From Novosphingobium sp. 9U (lineage in GTDB: Bacteria; Pseudomonadota; Alphaproteobacteria; Sphingomonadales; Sphingomonadaceae): a stretch of DNA of 64,000 bases. Position numbers and translations under genes: made by a program. Positions within the stretch are counted from its first letter, which is position 1. The number at the start of each line of letters is the position of its first letter. This document shows positions 8,875-17,970 of the stretch, piece by piece. The notes beneath the pieces are model-generated. The model was not told the DNA's origin. It saw only the letters and a list, made by a program, of their open reading frames with translations, and did not search any database. Location of the stretch: the NCBI RefSeq assembly GCF_902506425.1, contig NZ_LR732504.1:124001-188000 (forward strand), written 5' to 3'.

Positions 8875-11469
8875 ATGAAGGAGGTTTCTGAGCACGACGG
8901 AAAGGCCCCGATGCCGCTCGAGAGCGCGCGGGCGGCCCACCTCCTTCGCGAGTTACAACGTGTCGCCCCGACTATGGCTTTGGCGCAAAATCCGTACGAG
9001 CCCTTGCAGCCGCTCGCACCGCAGGACATCATCGACGCACTCAGCCGCGCCCACGTCGGTGTCGTCTGCCGCTCGCTCGACGGGCGTATCCTGGCGGTAA
9101 ATGATTGTTTTTGCGACCTGATCGGGCGCAAGCGCGATGAACTGGCGGGCATCTCGCTCGAACAGCACTCGCACCCCGACGAAATCGGCCCGTTGCTGGA
9201 GCTCTATCGCCACCACGCACGCAACGGCACGCCGTTTCGGATGGAGCGGCGTTACCTGCGGCCCAACGGCACCCAGACCTGGTGTCTGGTCCATGTCAGC
9301 TTCCTGTGCGCCAGCGACGGCCGGCCCACGGCGACCGTGGCCGTGGTGCTCGACGATACCGTCCGCCGCAACGCCGAAGCCGAACTGCGCGAGAGCGAAG
9401 CGCATTACCGCAATAGCATCGAGCTCGCGCCGCAGATCCGCTGGACCGCCACGCCCGATGGAGCGATCCTGGAGGTGAGCCCGCGCTGGGCCGACGTCAC
9501 CGGGACCTCGGCCGAAGACGCGCTCGGCCATGGCTGGATGCGCGCGCTGCACGATGACGATGTGGCTCCGACCTGCCGGGATTGGGAAGCGGCACTCACG
9601 ACCAAGCAGCCGGTGGACGTCTCCTACCGGCTGCACACCGCCGACGGGACCGACCGATGGTTCCGCGCCCGGGCGGCTCCTAGGCTGGACGAGGCCGGCG
9701 AGGTCGTGCGCTGGTACGGCACTCTCGAGGATGTCGACGACCGCATGCGCACGGAGGAGGCCCTGCGCGAGAGCGAGGAACGCTTTCGTCTAGCCGCTCA
9801 GGCGGCCGGCCTGGGCATCTGGGACTTCGACGCGGTACAGGGGCGGCGCGAGTGGTCAGACGATTTCAAGCGGATGCTGGGCCTACCCATCGACGCGGAG
9901 CCGGAAATCACCACGGCGCTGGCCCTGGTGGTGGCGGAGGACCGCCACCTGCTACAGGAACTGGTCGCGGCGGTGCAGGCCAACGACAGCGAGCACCGCT
10001 TCGAGGTGCTCCTGCGCATCCGACGTGCCGACGACGGCGAGGAGCGCTGGATGCAGACCAGCGGCTGGCGGATCGAAGCGCCGAACGGCCGGCTCGACCG
10101 CGTCCTGGTGACCATCCGTGACGTGACCGAGCAGCGCAATGCCGACGAACGCGTGAGGTGGACCGCCAATCACGATGCCCTGACCAAGCTGCCCAACCGC
10201 GCATTCTTCCACGAGCATCTGGAGACCGCAATCGAGCGCGCGCGTCAGCAAGGCACCGCGCTCGCCCTCGTCATCTTCGATATCGACAACTTCAAAGAAG
10301 CCAACGACACCATCGGCCACGATGGCGGGGACGCCTTGCTGCGCACCTTCGCGGCACGTCTGAGCGCCTACATCGGCGAGACCGGCTTCGTTGCCCGCTT
10401 GGGTGGCTATGAGTTCGCCGCCTTCGTCCCCATCGAAGATGAGGCACTGCTGCACGCGCTGGTGCTCCCGTCGCTTCAGGACAACCCCGATGGTCCCGAG
10501 GGCGACGGCCCGGGCATCGCGTGCGAGGCGAGTGCGGGTGCAGCGCTGTTCCCGCGCGATGGCGGCACGACCGACGAACTGCTCAAGGCGGCGGACATCG
10601 CGCTCTATGCCGGCAAGGCCGCGCAGCGCGGTACGCTGACGATCTTCCGGCCGCAGTTGCGCGAGCCGGTGCAGCGCCGCGCCTCGATGCTCGCGACGGC
10701 GCGCAAGGTCATCGCGGACGAGCGAGTGATGCCGTACTATCAGCCCAAGGTCAGACTGACGGATGGCAGCATCGCCGGGTTCGAGGCCCTGATGCGCTGG
10801 CGGCACGATACGTTGGGCGTGCTCGGGCCCGATCACTTGTGGGCCGCGTTCGAGGACCTCAACCTTGCGACCGCGCTCGGTGCGCGCATGCTGGACGGGG
10901 TCTGCCGCGACATGGCGCGCTGGCGCGACGAGGGGTTGAACTTCGGGCGAGTGGCGGTGAACCTCTCCCCCGCCGAGTTCCGGCGCGAGGACTTGTTCGA
11001 CCGCGTCATGGCCTGCCTGCACCGGCACGCCGTGTCCCCGTCGCTGCTCGAGATCGAGGTTACCGAGACCGTGTTCCTGGGCCGAGGCGCGGAATCGGTC
11101 AGCGATGTCCTGGAGCGGTTCCACCGTGAAGGCATTTCCCTGGCGCTTGACGATTTCGGCACCGGCTATGCCTCGCTCACCCATCTGCAGGCGTTCCCGG
11201 TCGACGTGATCAAGATCGACCGCAGCTTCGTCACCAATCTCGCGCCCGATTCCGCCAACGCCGCGATTGTCGATGCGATCATCGGACTGGCGGACCGGCT
11301 CGGCATGGACGTGATCGCCGAAGGCATCGAAGCGGCGGAAGAGGCGCGCTACTTGCGGACGCGCGGCTGCCGCTATGGGCAGGGTTTTCTGTTCGGCCGG
11401 GCCATGGAGGCAGATGCCGTGCGCCGCCTCCTGTCACAGCCTCAGCGATTGAGGGGCGAACCCTCGTAG
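8875..11469 (+). CDS. PAS(x3)-GGDEF(degenerate)-EAL c-di-GMP signalling protein
   Basis: 864 aa from ATG 8875; TTG 8866 (GGAAGGG five bases upstream) and ATG 8911 (GGAAAGG upstream) are real alternatives. Three PAS folds (about 50-165, 170-290, 295-420) precede a GGDEF domain (425-575) and an EAL domain (590-860). The GGDEF motif reads GGYEF at 510-514, losing the acidic residue needed for diguanylate cyclase activity. The EAL motif (E637-A-L-M-R) and DDFGTGYASL, VIKIDRSFV are intact, so I infer a c-di-GMP phosphodiesterase whose GGDEF domain is regulatory. No membrane segments are seen. The 3' end overlaps the convergent HAD gene by 28 bases. Confidence 0.88.
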   Translation: MKEVSEHDGKAPMPLESARAAHLLRELQRVAPTMALAQNPYEPLQPLAPQDIIDALSRAHVGVVCRSLDGRILAVNDCFCDLIGRKRDELAGISLEQHSHPDEIGPLLELYRHHARNGTPFRMERRYLRPNGTQTWCLVHVSFLCASDGRPTATVAVVLDDTVRRNAEAELRESEAHYRNSIELAPQIRWTATPDGAILEVSPRWADVTGTSAEDALGHGWMRALHDDDVAPTCRDWEAALTTKQPVDVSYRLHTADGTDRWFRARAAPRLDEAGEVVRWYGTLEDVDDRMRTEEALRESEERFRLAAQAAGLGIWDFDAVQGRREWSDDFKRMLGLPIDAEPEITTALALVVAEDRHLLQELVAAVQANDSEHRFEVLLRIRRADDGEERWMQTSGWRIEAPNGRLDRVLVTIRDVTEQRNADERVRWTANHDALTKLPNRAFFHEHLETAIERARQQGTALALVIFDIDNFKEANDTIGHDGGDALLRTFAARLSAYIGETGFVARLGGYEFAAFVPIEDEALLHALVLPSLQDNPDGPEGDGPGIACEASAGAALFPRDGGTTDELLKAADIALYAGKAAQRGTLTIFRPQLREPVQRRASMLATARKVIADERVMPYYQPKVRLTDGSIAGFEALMRWRHDTLGVLGPDHLWAAFEDLNLATALGARMLDGVCRDMARWRDEGLNFGRVAVNLSPAEFRREDLFDRVMACLHRHAVSPSLLEIEVTETVFLGRGAESVSDVLERFHREGISLALDDFGTGYASLTHLQAFPVDVIKIDRSFVTNLAPDSANAAIVDAIIGLADRLGMDVIAEGIEAAEEARYLRTRGCRYGQGFLFGRAMEADAVRRLLSQPQRLRGEPS

Positions 11470-12107
11470 TCCGCAAGCAAGGCTGCGACATCGTCGTAGA
11501 TCGCAACCGCGCCGGCAGCGTTCAGCGCCGCATCCGGGAACTTGCCCGAGCGCACGGCCACCGCGGCAATCCCGCACTTGGCGGCGGCCTCGATGTCGTA
11601 GGGCGTATCCCCTACCACGACGGCCTCCTGCGGCGTGAGCGGCGCCAGCTTGGCGAGGGCCGCGGCGAAGATGTCGGGCGCTGGCTTGGTACGCGCGACC
11701 TCGTCGCCGTTGGTCGAAACGTCGATGAGATCGGCGGCATCCATCAGCTTCACATAGTGCTCCAGTTCGGAGGCCGAAGCCGATGAGGCCAGGACCACGG
11801 TCTTGCCGTCAGCGTGCACCCGGGCCAGCAAGTCGTGCGCAGCGGCAAAGGGCCTGACCTTGTCCAGGTAGTCGGCCTTGAATATCTCGCCATGGAGGTC
11901 ACCGGCCCGGTCCTGGGTGGCGGCATCGGCATCGGGCAGCAGCGTGGGGACGAGCATGTCCTTGCCCTTGCCGATCTGCCCGTGAATCGTCTCAGCATCG
12001 ACCGGCACGCCGACCTGTTCGAAGGCGCGCTGCCAGGCGAGGACGTGCAGGTCGTTGCTGTCCACCAGGGTTCCGTCGATGTCGAAAAGCACGGCGCGGA
12101 TGGGCAT
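11442..12107 (-). CDS. HAD-superfamily hydrolase, phosphoglycolate phosphatase/beta-phosphoglucomutase-like
   Basis: 221 aa. HAD motif I is DIDGTLVDS near residue 9, motif II lies in VVLASSASASELEHYV (residue 105 region), motif III is the Lys in RTKPAPDIF and motif IV is VVGDTPYDIEAA. The cap insertion after motif I (AWQRAFEQVG and so on) fits subfamily IA. Substrate is not predictable; many such enzymes dephosphorylate small sugar phosphates or repair by-products. An AGGAG lies about twelve bases before the ATG. Its 3' end overlaps that of the convergent EAL-protein gene. Confidence 0.82.
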   Translation of the reverse strand: MPIRAVLFDIDGTLVDSNDLHVLAWQRAFEQVGVPVDAETIHGQIGKGKDMLVPTLLPDADAATQDRAGDLHGEIFKADYLDKVRPFAAAHDLLARVHADGKTVVLASSASASELEHYVKLMDAADLIDVSTNGDEVARTKPAPDIFAAALAKLAPLTPQEAVVVGDTPYDIEAAAKCGIAAVAVRSGKFPDAALNAAGAVAIYDDVAALLADYEGSPLNR

Positions 12108-12314
12108 GGTGGGGGAAAACTCCTGTCGCGTGGGTCACCGTGGCAACGCACGGAGGCGCCGGATGGTACCGCGCCGATGCCGTCAGTTTCGCAGCCGGCG
12201 GGGAGGAACCTTCGGCGCACACGCATCGTTGTGGGCAGCGGAAGGCCGGATTGCAGGAACGGCCGCACTTCCAGACGCTTGCTTGCCTATCCAACTTGCG
12301 AAAAGGATCCCCGC

Positions 12315-12686
12315 ATGGCCGTGTTCAACAAGGACATCATCGCTCTCACCACGAAGAACAAGAACTTCCAGAAGGAAGTCTACTATGACGAGAACTGCCA
12401 GATCGTGATGATGAGCATCGAGCCTGGCGACGACATCGGCGAGGAAACGCACGACGCCGACCAGACGACCTTCTTCGTCTCTGGCGAGGGTCAGGCGGTG
12501 GTCGACGGCAGCCGATCGAAAGTTACGCCCAACCACATCATCGTCATCCCCAAGGGCGCCAAGCACAACATCATCAACAAGGGCGAGGAACCGCTTAAGC
12601 TGTTCACCGTCTATTCGCCCCCGGCCGAGGAGCAGGGCGTGAGCCACAAGACTAAGGAAGAGGCTGAGGCGGCCGAGGAGGAGTGA
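12315..12686 (+). CDS. Small cupin-domain protein
   Basis: 123 aa from ATG 12315 with AAAAGGA upstream. A single conserved beta-barrel: SIEPGDDIGEETHDADQTTFFVSG gives the first cupin motif with a metal-binding His, and NHIIVIPKGAKHNIINKG gives the second. The C terminus is a charged Glu/Ala tail. Single-cupin proteins of this type bind a metal and a small ligand, or act as sugar-isomerase-like enzymes; nothing here fixes the activity. It is monocistronic as far as can be seen and divergent from the HAD gene. Confidence 0.8.
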   Translation: MAVFNKDIIALTTKNKNFQKEVYYDENCQIVMMSIEPGDDIGEETHDADQTTFFVSGEGQAVVDGSRSKVTPNHIIVIPKGAKHNIINKGEEPLKLFTVYSPPAEEQGVSHKTKEEAEAAEEE

Positions 12687-12914
12687 TCTCCCGGCCTGCG
12701 AAGGAGCGGCGCTTTTTGCCGTTGCCTCAAAGGCCTAGTGCATGGAACCGAACCTGACGGTAAGGGCGCCACCAATCGGCGGGATGGGGATGCTTTGCGC
12801 CCCGTTCCGCCATGGTGACGATTGCCGCATCCCGTATTTTCCGGCAGTCCGTAAAGTTCGAACCGCAAGCGCCGACATGCGCTTGTGGGTTCCTGCAGGG
12901 AAGATCCGAGGGCG

Positions 12915-14411
12915 ATGGCTGACCAGACGACGATATCGACAGGCAACGATGGCCTGGACATCATCCTCAAAGGTGGACTCACGCCCAATCGGCTCTACTT
13001 GCTCGAAGGTGCGCCCGGCTCGGGCAAGACCACTCTGGCGCTCCAGTTCCTGCGCGAAGGCGTGGCACGCGGAGAGCGCGTGCTCTACATCACGTTATCC
13101 GAAACCCGCGAGGAACTCCGCGCCGTCGCGGCCTCGCACGACTGGGATCTCGAAGGCTTCGACGTCTTCGAGTTCAACTCGGCGGACGATGTCTTCGGCG
13201 GCGGGCGCGAACAATCGATCATCCATCCCTGGGAAATGGAACTGGGCGAGACCGTAAGGCTGATCCAGGACGAGGTCGAGCGCGTGCGCCCCGCCCGCGT
13301 CGTGTTCGACAGCCTCTCGGAGATGCGGCTGCTGGCCCAAGACCCGCTACGGTATCGCCGCCAGGTGCTCGCACTCAAGCAGTTCTTCGCCGGACGTGCT
13401 TCCACGGTGCTGCTGGTCGACGATATGACCGGATCGATCGAGGCGCGCGACGCGCATCTGCATAGCCTGTGTCACGGCGTGATCACGCTGGAGCGGCTGA
13501 CGCTCGACTTCGGCGCGGCGCGGCGGCGCATGCAAGTGCAGAAGCTGCGCGGGATCGACTTTACCGCCGGGTACCACGACTTCGTCATCCGCAAGGGTGG
13601 CCTCGATATTTTCCCGCGCCTGATCGCCGCCGATCACCACCAGGACTTCAAGGAAGAGCCGATGTCGAGCGGCATCGGCGAGCTCGATGATCTGCTGAAC
13701 GGCGGTCCCTTGCGCGGCACCAACGTGCTGGTCACCGGGCCCGCGGGTTCCGGCAAGACAACGATCGCGCTGCAGTATGTCCAATCTGCTTGCGAGCGGG
13801 GTGAGCCGGTCTCGATCTTCCAGTTCGACGAGCGCGTCGGCACCTTGATGAGCCGGGCCGCCGCCTTTAACCTCGACATCGCCACGCACCTGGACAGCGG
13901 CTGCATGGTCCTGCAGCAGATTGACCCGGCCGAGATCTCGCCTGGCGAATTCGCGACCCGCGTGCGCCGAGAGGTAGAGCTGCGCGGGGCACGCGTGATC
14001 GTGATCGACAGCCTCAACGGCTACATGGCCGCCATGCCGCAGGAACAGCAACTGCTGCTGCAGATGCACGAGCTGCTCTCCTATCTCAGCCAGCGCGGCG
14101 TGGTGACCTTCCTGATCAACCCGCAGCAAGGGCTGGTCGGCACCATGGCGACCAACCTCAACATTTCCTATATCGCGGACGCCGTGATCCTGCTGCGCTA
14201 CTTCGAGGCGGGGGGCCGCGTGCGCAAGGCGATCTCGATCATTAAGAACCGGGGCGGCATGCACGAGGATTCGATCCGCGAGTTCCGCATCGATGGCAAT
14301 GGCCTGCGGATCGGTGCTCCCCTGGTGGAGTTCAGAGGCATTCTGACCGGCACGCCCGAATTCACCGGCGAAGGCTCCCCGCTGATGGAAGACCGGCTGA
14401 GTGCCAACTGA
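12915..14411 (+). CDS. KaiC-like double-domain RecA-fold ATPase/kinase
   Basis: 498 aa from ATG 12915. Two KaiC/RecA domains are seen: CI (about 5-235) with Walker A GAPGSGKTT at residues 32-40, and CII (about 245-480) with GPAGSGKTT. Acidic residues follow in both (SETREE in CI, FDER in CII). In CII the segment matching the cyanobacterial Ser431-Thr432 autophosphorylation pair reads N-I-S-Y (S418, Y419), so the Ser is kept and the Thr is Tyr. There is no kaiA or kaiB nearby. The next gene, a hybrid histidine kinase, overlaps this one by 11 bases, so they are almost certainly expressed together. I infer a signalling role rather than a true clock. Confidence 0.86.
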   Translation: MADQTTISTGNDGLDIILKGGLTPNRLYLLEGAPGSGKTTLALQFLREGVARGERVLYITLSETREELRAVAASHDWDLEGFDVFEFNSADDVFGGGREQSIIHPWEMELGETVRLIQDEVERVRPARVVFDSLSEMRLLAQDPLRYRRQVLALKQFFAGRASTVLLVDDMTGSIEARDAHLHSLCHGVITLERLTLDFGAARRRMQVQKLRGIDFTAGYHDFVIRKGGLDIFPRLIAADHHQDFKEEPMSSGIGELDDLLNGGPLRGTNVLVTGPAGSGKTTIALQYVQSACERGEPVSIFQFDERVGTLMSRAAAFNLDIATHLDSGCMVLQQIDPAEISPGEFATRVRREVELRGARVIVIDSLNGYMAAMPQEQQLLLQMHELLSYLSQRGVVTFLINPQQGLVGTMATNLNISYIADAVILLRYFEAGGRVRKAISIIKNRGGMHEDSIREFRIDGNGLRIGAPLVEFRGILTGTPEFTGEGSPLMEDRLSAN

Positions 14412-17010
14412 GGCATCGAACGAGGGCCGGCGGGTTGTTGTCTGCGCGCCGTTCGGCCGTGATGCGGAGAGCGTTGCCGCGCTGCTGACGCGTGAGGGTT
14501 ACGAGGCGGCGCCTTGCGCTGATCTCGCCCAAGTGGCGGCGCACATAGACGATGAAGTCGGCGCCGTGCTGGTGACCGAGGAGGCGCTGGGCACGGGGAT
14601 AGAACTGCTGCGCGACGCCTTGTCCCGGCAGCCGCCGTGGTCGGATTTGCCGTTCGTGCTCCTCAAAGCACAGCGCACCGGCCGGTCGGCGCCGAACACC
14701 GCGCTTGAAGGACTGGCCGGGCTGGTCAACAACACCGTCATCCTGGAGCGGCCGCTCGGCATAGCCTCGCTCGTCAGCGCCGTTGCGTCTGCGCTTCATG
14801 CCCGGCGCAAGCAGTTCGAGATGCGGGATCGCATCGCCGAGCTCGCCAGTTCGGAAAGCCGCCTGCGTCTTGCAACCGAAGCCGCTAATATCGGAACTTG
14901 GGACTACGATCCCATTGGCGACGTGCTGCGTTGGGACTTGCGCTGCAAGGCGCTGTTCGGCCTGCCGCCGGATGCGGAGATCACATTCGAACACAGCTTC
15001 ATCGCCGGCCTGCACCCTGAAGACCGCGCGCGCACGGTTGACGCGGTCAGCCGCGCACTCGATCCACACGGCAAGGTCGACTACGACATCGAATACCGCA
15101 CTATAGGGCTGTCCGACGGCGTGGAGCGCTGGGTCGCGGCAAAAGGTGGCGCGGTGTTCGATCAAGAGCGCGCCACGCGTTTCGTCGGCACCATCATGGA
15201 CATCTCCGAACGCAAGCGCGCCGAGGCAGCGCTTGCTGCCTCCGAAGCCGCGCTGCGAGAAGAAAGCCATGCGCTGGAGATCCTCAACCGTACCGGCAGC
15301 AAGGTAGCGGCCGAGCTCGACCTCGACAGCCTTGTACAGGCGGTGGTCGATGCCGGCCGCGAGCTTACGGGCGCGGAGGCTGGTGCTTTCTTCTACAACA
15401 AGGTGGATGACGACGGCGAAAGCTACCTGCTGTTCAGCCTGTCGGGGCCGCCACACTCTGCCTTCGAGAACTACCCCATGCCGCGCAACACCGCGGTTTT
15501 CGGCCCGACATTCGCGGGTGAGGGCGTGGTGCGCTCCGACGACATCCGGCAGGATCCTCGCTACGGTCAGAACGACACCTACCACGGCATGCCCGCGGGC
15601 CACATCCCGGTGGTCAGCTACCTCGCCGTGCCGGTGGCTTCACGCTCGGGCGAAGTGATCGGCGGCTTGTTCTTCGGCCACAGCCAACCGGCTCAGTTCA
15701 GCGACCGCTCCGAGCGGCTTGCCGTCGGCCTTGCTGCCCAGGCTGCGATCTCGATCGAGAACGCGCGGCTGATCCAGGCGGCCCAGCGCCTGAACCAGAC
15801 GCTCGAGCAGAAAGTCGCCGAGCGCACCCACGACCTCGAAGCCGAGATGGCGAGCCGCGCCCGCGCGGAGGCAGCGCTGCGTCAGAGCCAGAAAATGGAG
15901 GCCGTGGGTCAGCTGACGGGCGGCATCGCGCACGATTTCAACAACATGCTGACCGGGGTCATCGGCGGCCTCGACATCGTCAAGCGCCGCATCGCCTCTG
16001 GCCGGACGCAGGACCTCGATCGCTTCATGGACGCGGCCTCCGCCTCGGCGCACCGCGCGGCAGGGCTGACCGCGCGCCTGCTCGCCTTTTCGCGCCGGCA
16101 GTCGCTCGATGCGCGGCCGCTCGACGTCAATGCGCTGACCGCTTCGCTTGACGACCTGCTGCGCCGCACGATCAACGAGAACATCGCACTCAAGATCGTG
16201 CCCGGGCGGGACGCGCCGCACGCCATTGCCGATGCCAATCAGCTCGAGAACGCGATCCTGAACCTCGCGATCAACGCGCGCGATGCCATGCCTGATGGCG
16301 GCCAGTTGACCGTGGAGGTGCAGAGCGTCGAGCTGGACGAGGCCTATGCCGCCACGGAGCCCGATGTGGCGCCCGGCCGCTATGTCGTGATCGCCGTCTC
16401 GGACACCGGCGTTGGTATGCCGGCCGACGTGATCGAGAAAGTTTTCGAGCCGTTCTTCACCACCAAACCGATCGGCCAGGGAACGGGCCTGGGCCTCTCC
16501 ATGGTTTACGGCTTCGCGCGCCAATCTGGTGGCCAGGTGCGCATCCACAGCCGCCCGGGCGAAGGCACGTCGGTGAAGATCTACCTGCCCGCGTGCGAGG
16601 GTGACGCCACTAGCCAGAGCGACAGCCCCGGCGCCGTGCAGGAAGGCCATGGTCAGACCGTGCTGGTGGTCGAGGACGATCCGTCGGTACGCCTGCTGGT
16701 ACGCGAGGTGCTGGAAGAGCTCGGCTATGCCCCGCTCGAAGCCGGCGACGCCGTCGAAGCGATCCCCATCCTGCGCTCGGCCCAATCGATCGACTTGCTG
16801 GTGTCCGATGTCGGGCTGCCTGGCATGAACGGGCGCCAGCTGGCCGAAGTCGCGCGCGAGCATCGGCCCGACCTGCCGATCCTGTTCGTCACCGGCTATG
16901 CCGAGAACGCCGCGATCCGTGCCGGCTTCCTGGGCACCAACATGGCCATGATCACCAAGCCCTTCGCCATCGAGGCGCTGGCGGCGAAGATCGGCGAGAT
17001 GGTGAATTAG
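14401..17010 (+). CDS. Hybrid histidine kinase: pseudo-receiver-PAS-GAF-HisKA-HATPase-REC
   Basis: 869 aa, GTG start overlapping the KaiC-like gene. Order of domains: a receiver-like fold at 10-125 in which the usual phospho-Asp strand reads VLVTEEAL, with no Asp (pseudo-receiver); PAS at about 150-275 ([14 protein letters not shown]); GAF at about 300-455; a coiled linker ([15 protein letters not shown]); HisKA with phospho-acceptor H511 in [11 protein letters not shown]; HATPase ([26 protein letters not shown]); and a C-terminal receiver with Asp803 in [13 protein letters not shown]. No transmembrane segment is visible, so it is cytoplasmic. The pseudo-receiver plus GAF plus kinase layout recalls cyanobacterial CikA, in a different order. 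Confidence 0.88.
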   Translation: MPTEASNEGRRVVVCAPFGRDAESVAALLTREGYEAAPCADLAQVAAHIDDEVGAVLVTEEALGTGIELLRDALSRQPPWSDLPFVLLKAQRTGRSAPNTALEGLAGLVNNTVILERPLGIASLVSAVASALHARRKQFEMRDRIAELASSESRLRLATEAANIGTWDYDPIGDVLRWDLRCKALFGLPPDAEITFEHSFIAGLHPEDRARTVDAVSRALDPHGKVDYDIEYRTIGLSDGVERWVAAKGGAVFDQERATRFVGTIMDISERKRAEAALAASEAALREESHALEILNRTGSKVAAELDLDSLVQAVVDAGRELTGAEAGAFFYNKVDDDGESYLLFSLSGPPHSAFENYPMPRNTAVFGPTFAGEGVVRSDDIRQDPRYGQNDTYHGMPAGHIPVVSYLAVPVASRSGEVIGGLFFGHSQPAQFSDRSERLAVGLAAQAAISIENARLIQAAQRLNQTLEQKVAERTHDLEAEMASRARAEAALRQSQKMEAVGQLTGGIAHDFNNMLTGVIGGLDIVKRRIASGRTQDLDRFMDAASASAHRAAGLTARLLAFSRRQSLDARPLDVNALTASLDDLLRRTINENIALKIVPGRDAPHAIADANQLENAILNLAINARDAMPDGGQLTVEVQSVELDEAYAATEPDVAPGRYVVIAVSDTGVGMPADVIEKVFEPFFTTKPIGQGTGLGLSMVYGFARQSGGQVRIHSRPGEGTSVKIYLPACEGDATSQSDSPGAVQEGHGQTVLVVEDDPSVRLLVREVLEELGYAPLEAGDAVEAIPILRSAQSIDLLVSDVGLPGMNGRQLAEVAREHRPDLPILFVTGYAENAAIRAGFLGTNMAMITKPFAIEALAAKIGEMVN

Positions 17011-17061
17011 GGATCCCTCATCCTCTTCCCGCCGGGATAGGAACGCAGCTCGGACGCTGGC

Positions 17062-17970
17062 TTAATCCCCGCGATCGTACCACCAGCGCAGCAGGACATG
17101 CGCGATCGCGGTCGCGGGCGGGGCGCCGAAGCTGCGGCCCGCATCGCCGCTGGCGATCGCCTGCAACGCATCGCCCACGTCCTCGCGCGAGAACCAGCGC
17201 GCGTCTTCCAGTTCGGTGGTGTCGACGGTAATTGCCGGATCGTCGGCTTGCGCGTGGCAGCCGATCATCAGCGAGGACGGGAACGGCCAGGGCTGGCTGG
17301 CGACGTAGGTCACGTCGCGCACCCGCACCCCCGCTTCCTCGAACACCTCGCGCGCGACGGCCTCCTCGATCGTCTCGCCCGGTTCGACGAATCCGGCTAG
17401 GGCCGAGTAGCGCCCGGCCGGGAAGCGCGGTTGCCGCCCGAGCAGCACCTGGCCCTGATGCTCCACCAGCATGATCGTCACCGGATCGGTGCGCGGGAAG
17501 TGCTCGGCCCGGCAGTCCGGATCGGTGCAGTTGCGCTGCCAGCCGCCTTTGGTCAGTGTGGTGGGATGCCCGCTCTGAGCGCAGAAGCGGTGCCGCGCAT
17601 GCCAGCCGACCAGTGCGCGCGCGGCGCCATAGCTTGCGAGTTCGTCGGCGGGCAGCACCGCCATCGCCTGCCAGCTCCGTGGCCCTGCGATCATCGCCTC
17701 GCGCGGGAAATGCGCGGGGACTTGCGCGAAGCACCCGATCCCGCCGTGGTCCGGATCGATACCGAGGAAGACCAGCTCGGCGTCCGCTGCAAGCCGCGCG
17801 ACGTCGCTCCAGGCTAGGCGGCCATCCTCGGTCAATACCGGGTCGAGGCCTTCCATGTGGAGCAACCGGCCGCCGTCCCTCAACGCTTCCAGCGCGACGG
17901 GATCGGAACGGATGTGATCGGCGCGGTCGATCCGCGCCCCGGCGAAGGCGATCGGGGGCAGAGTGCTCAT
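17062..17970 (-). CDS. nudC: NADH pyrophosphatase NudC (NAD+ diphosphatase, RNA de-NADding)
   Basis: 302 aa. The Nudix box GFVEPGETIEEAVAREVFEE-AG is complete, and the NudC-specific SQPWPFPSSLMIG follows it. A zinc-ribbon segment precedes it, but the first knuckle reads F-C-A-Q-S-G, so the second Cys of the usual CxxC is Ser; the second knuckle is C-x5-C. It hydrolyses NAD(H) to NMN(H) and AMP and can remove NAD caps from RNA. Its ATG overlaps the stop of the upstream beta-lactamase-fold gene (ATGA), so translation is coupled and it is the last gene of the mutY operon. Confidence 0.92.
   Translation of the reverse strand: MSTLPPIAFAGARIDRADHIRSDPVALEALRDGGRLLHMEGLDPVLTEDGRLAWSDVARLAADAELVFLGIDPDHGGIGCFAQVPAHFPREAMIAGPRSWQAMAVLPADELASYGAARALVGWHARHRFCAQSGHPTTLTKGGWQRNCTDPDCRAEHFPRTDPVTIMLVEHQGQVLLGRQPRFPAGRYSALAGFVEPGETIEEAVAREVFEEAGVRVRDVTYVASQPWPFPSSLMIGCHAQADDPAITVDTTELEDARWFSREDVGDALQAIASGDAGRSFGAPPATAIAHVLLRWWYDRGD

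Noticed and set aside
12915..14411. Full cyanobacterial-type clock (kaiABC)
   Set aside because: No kaiA or kaiB is in the window, and the Thr of the phosphosite pair is Tyr, so only a KaiC-like protein is claimed.
15640..16863. 407-codon minus-strand frame opposite the hybrid kinase
   Set aside because: Covers HisKA and HATPase coding sequence and shows only antisense composition.
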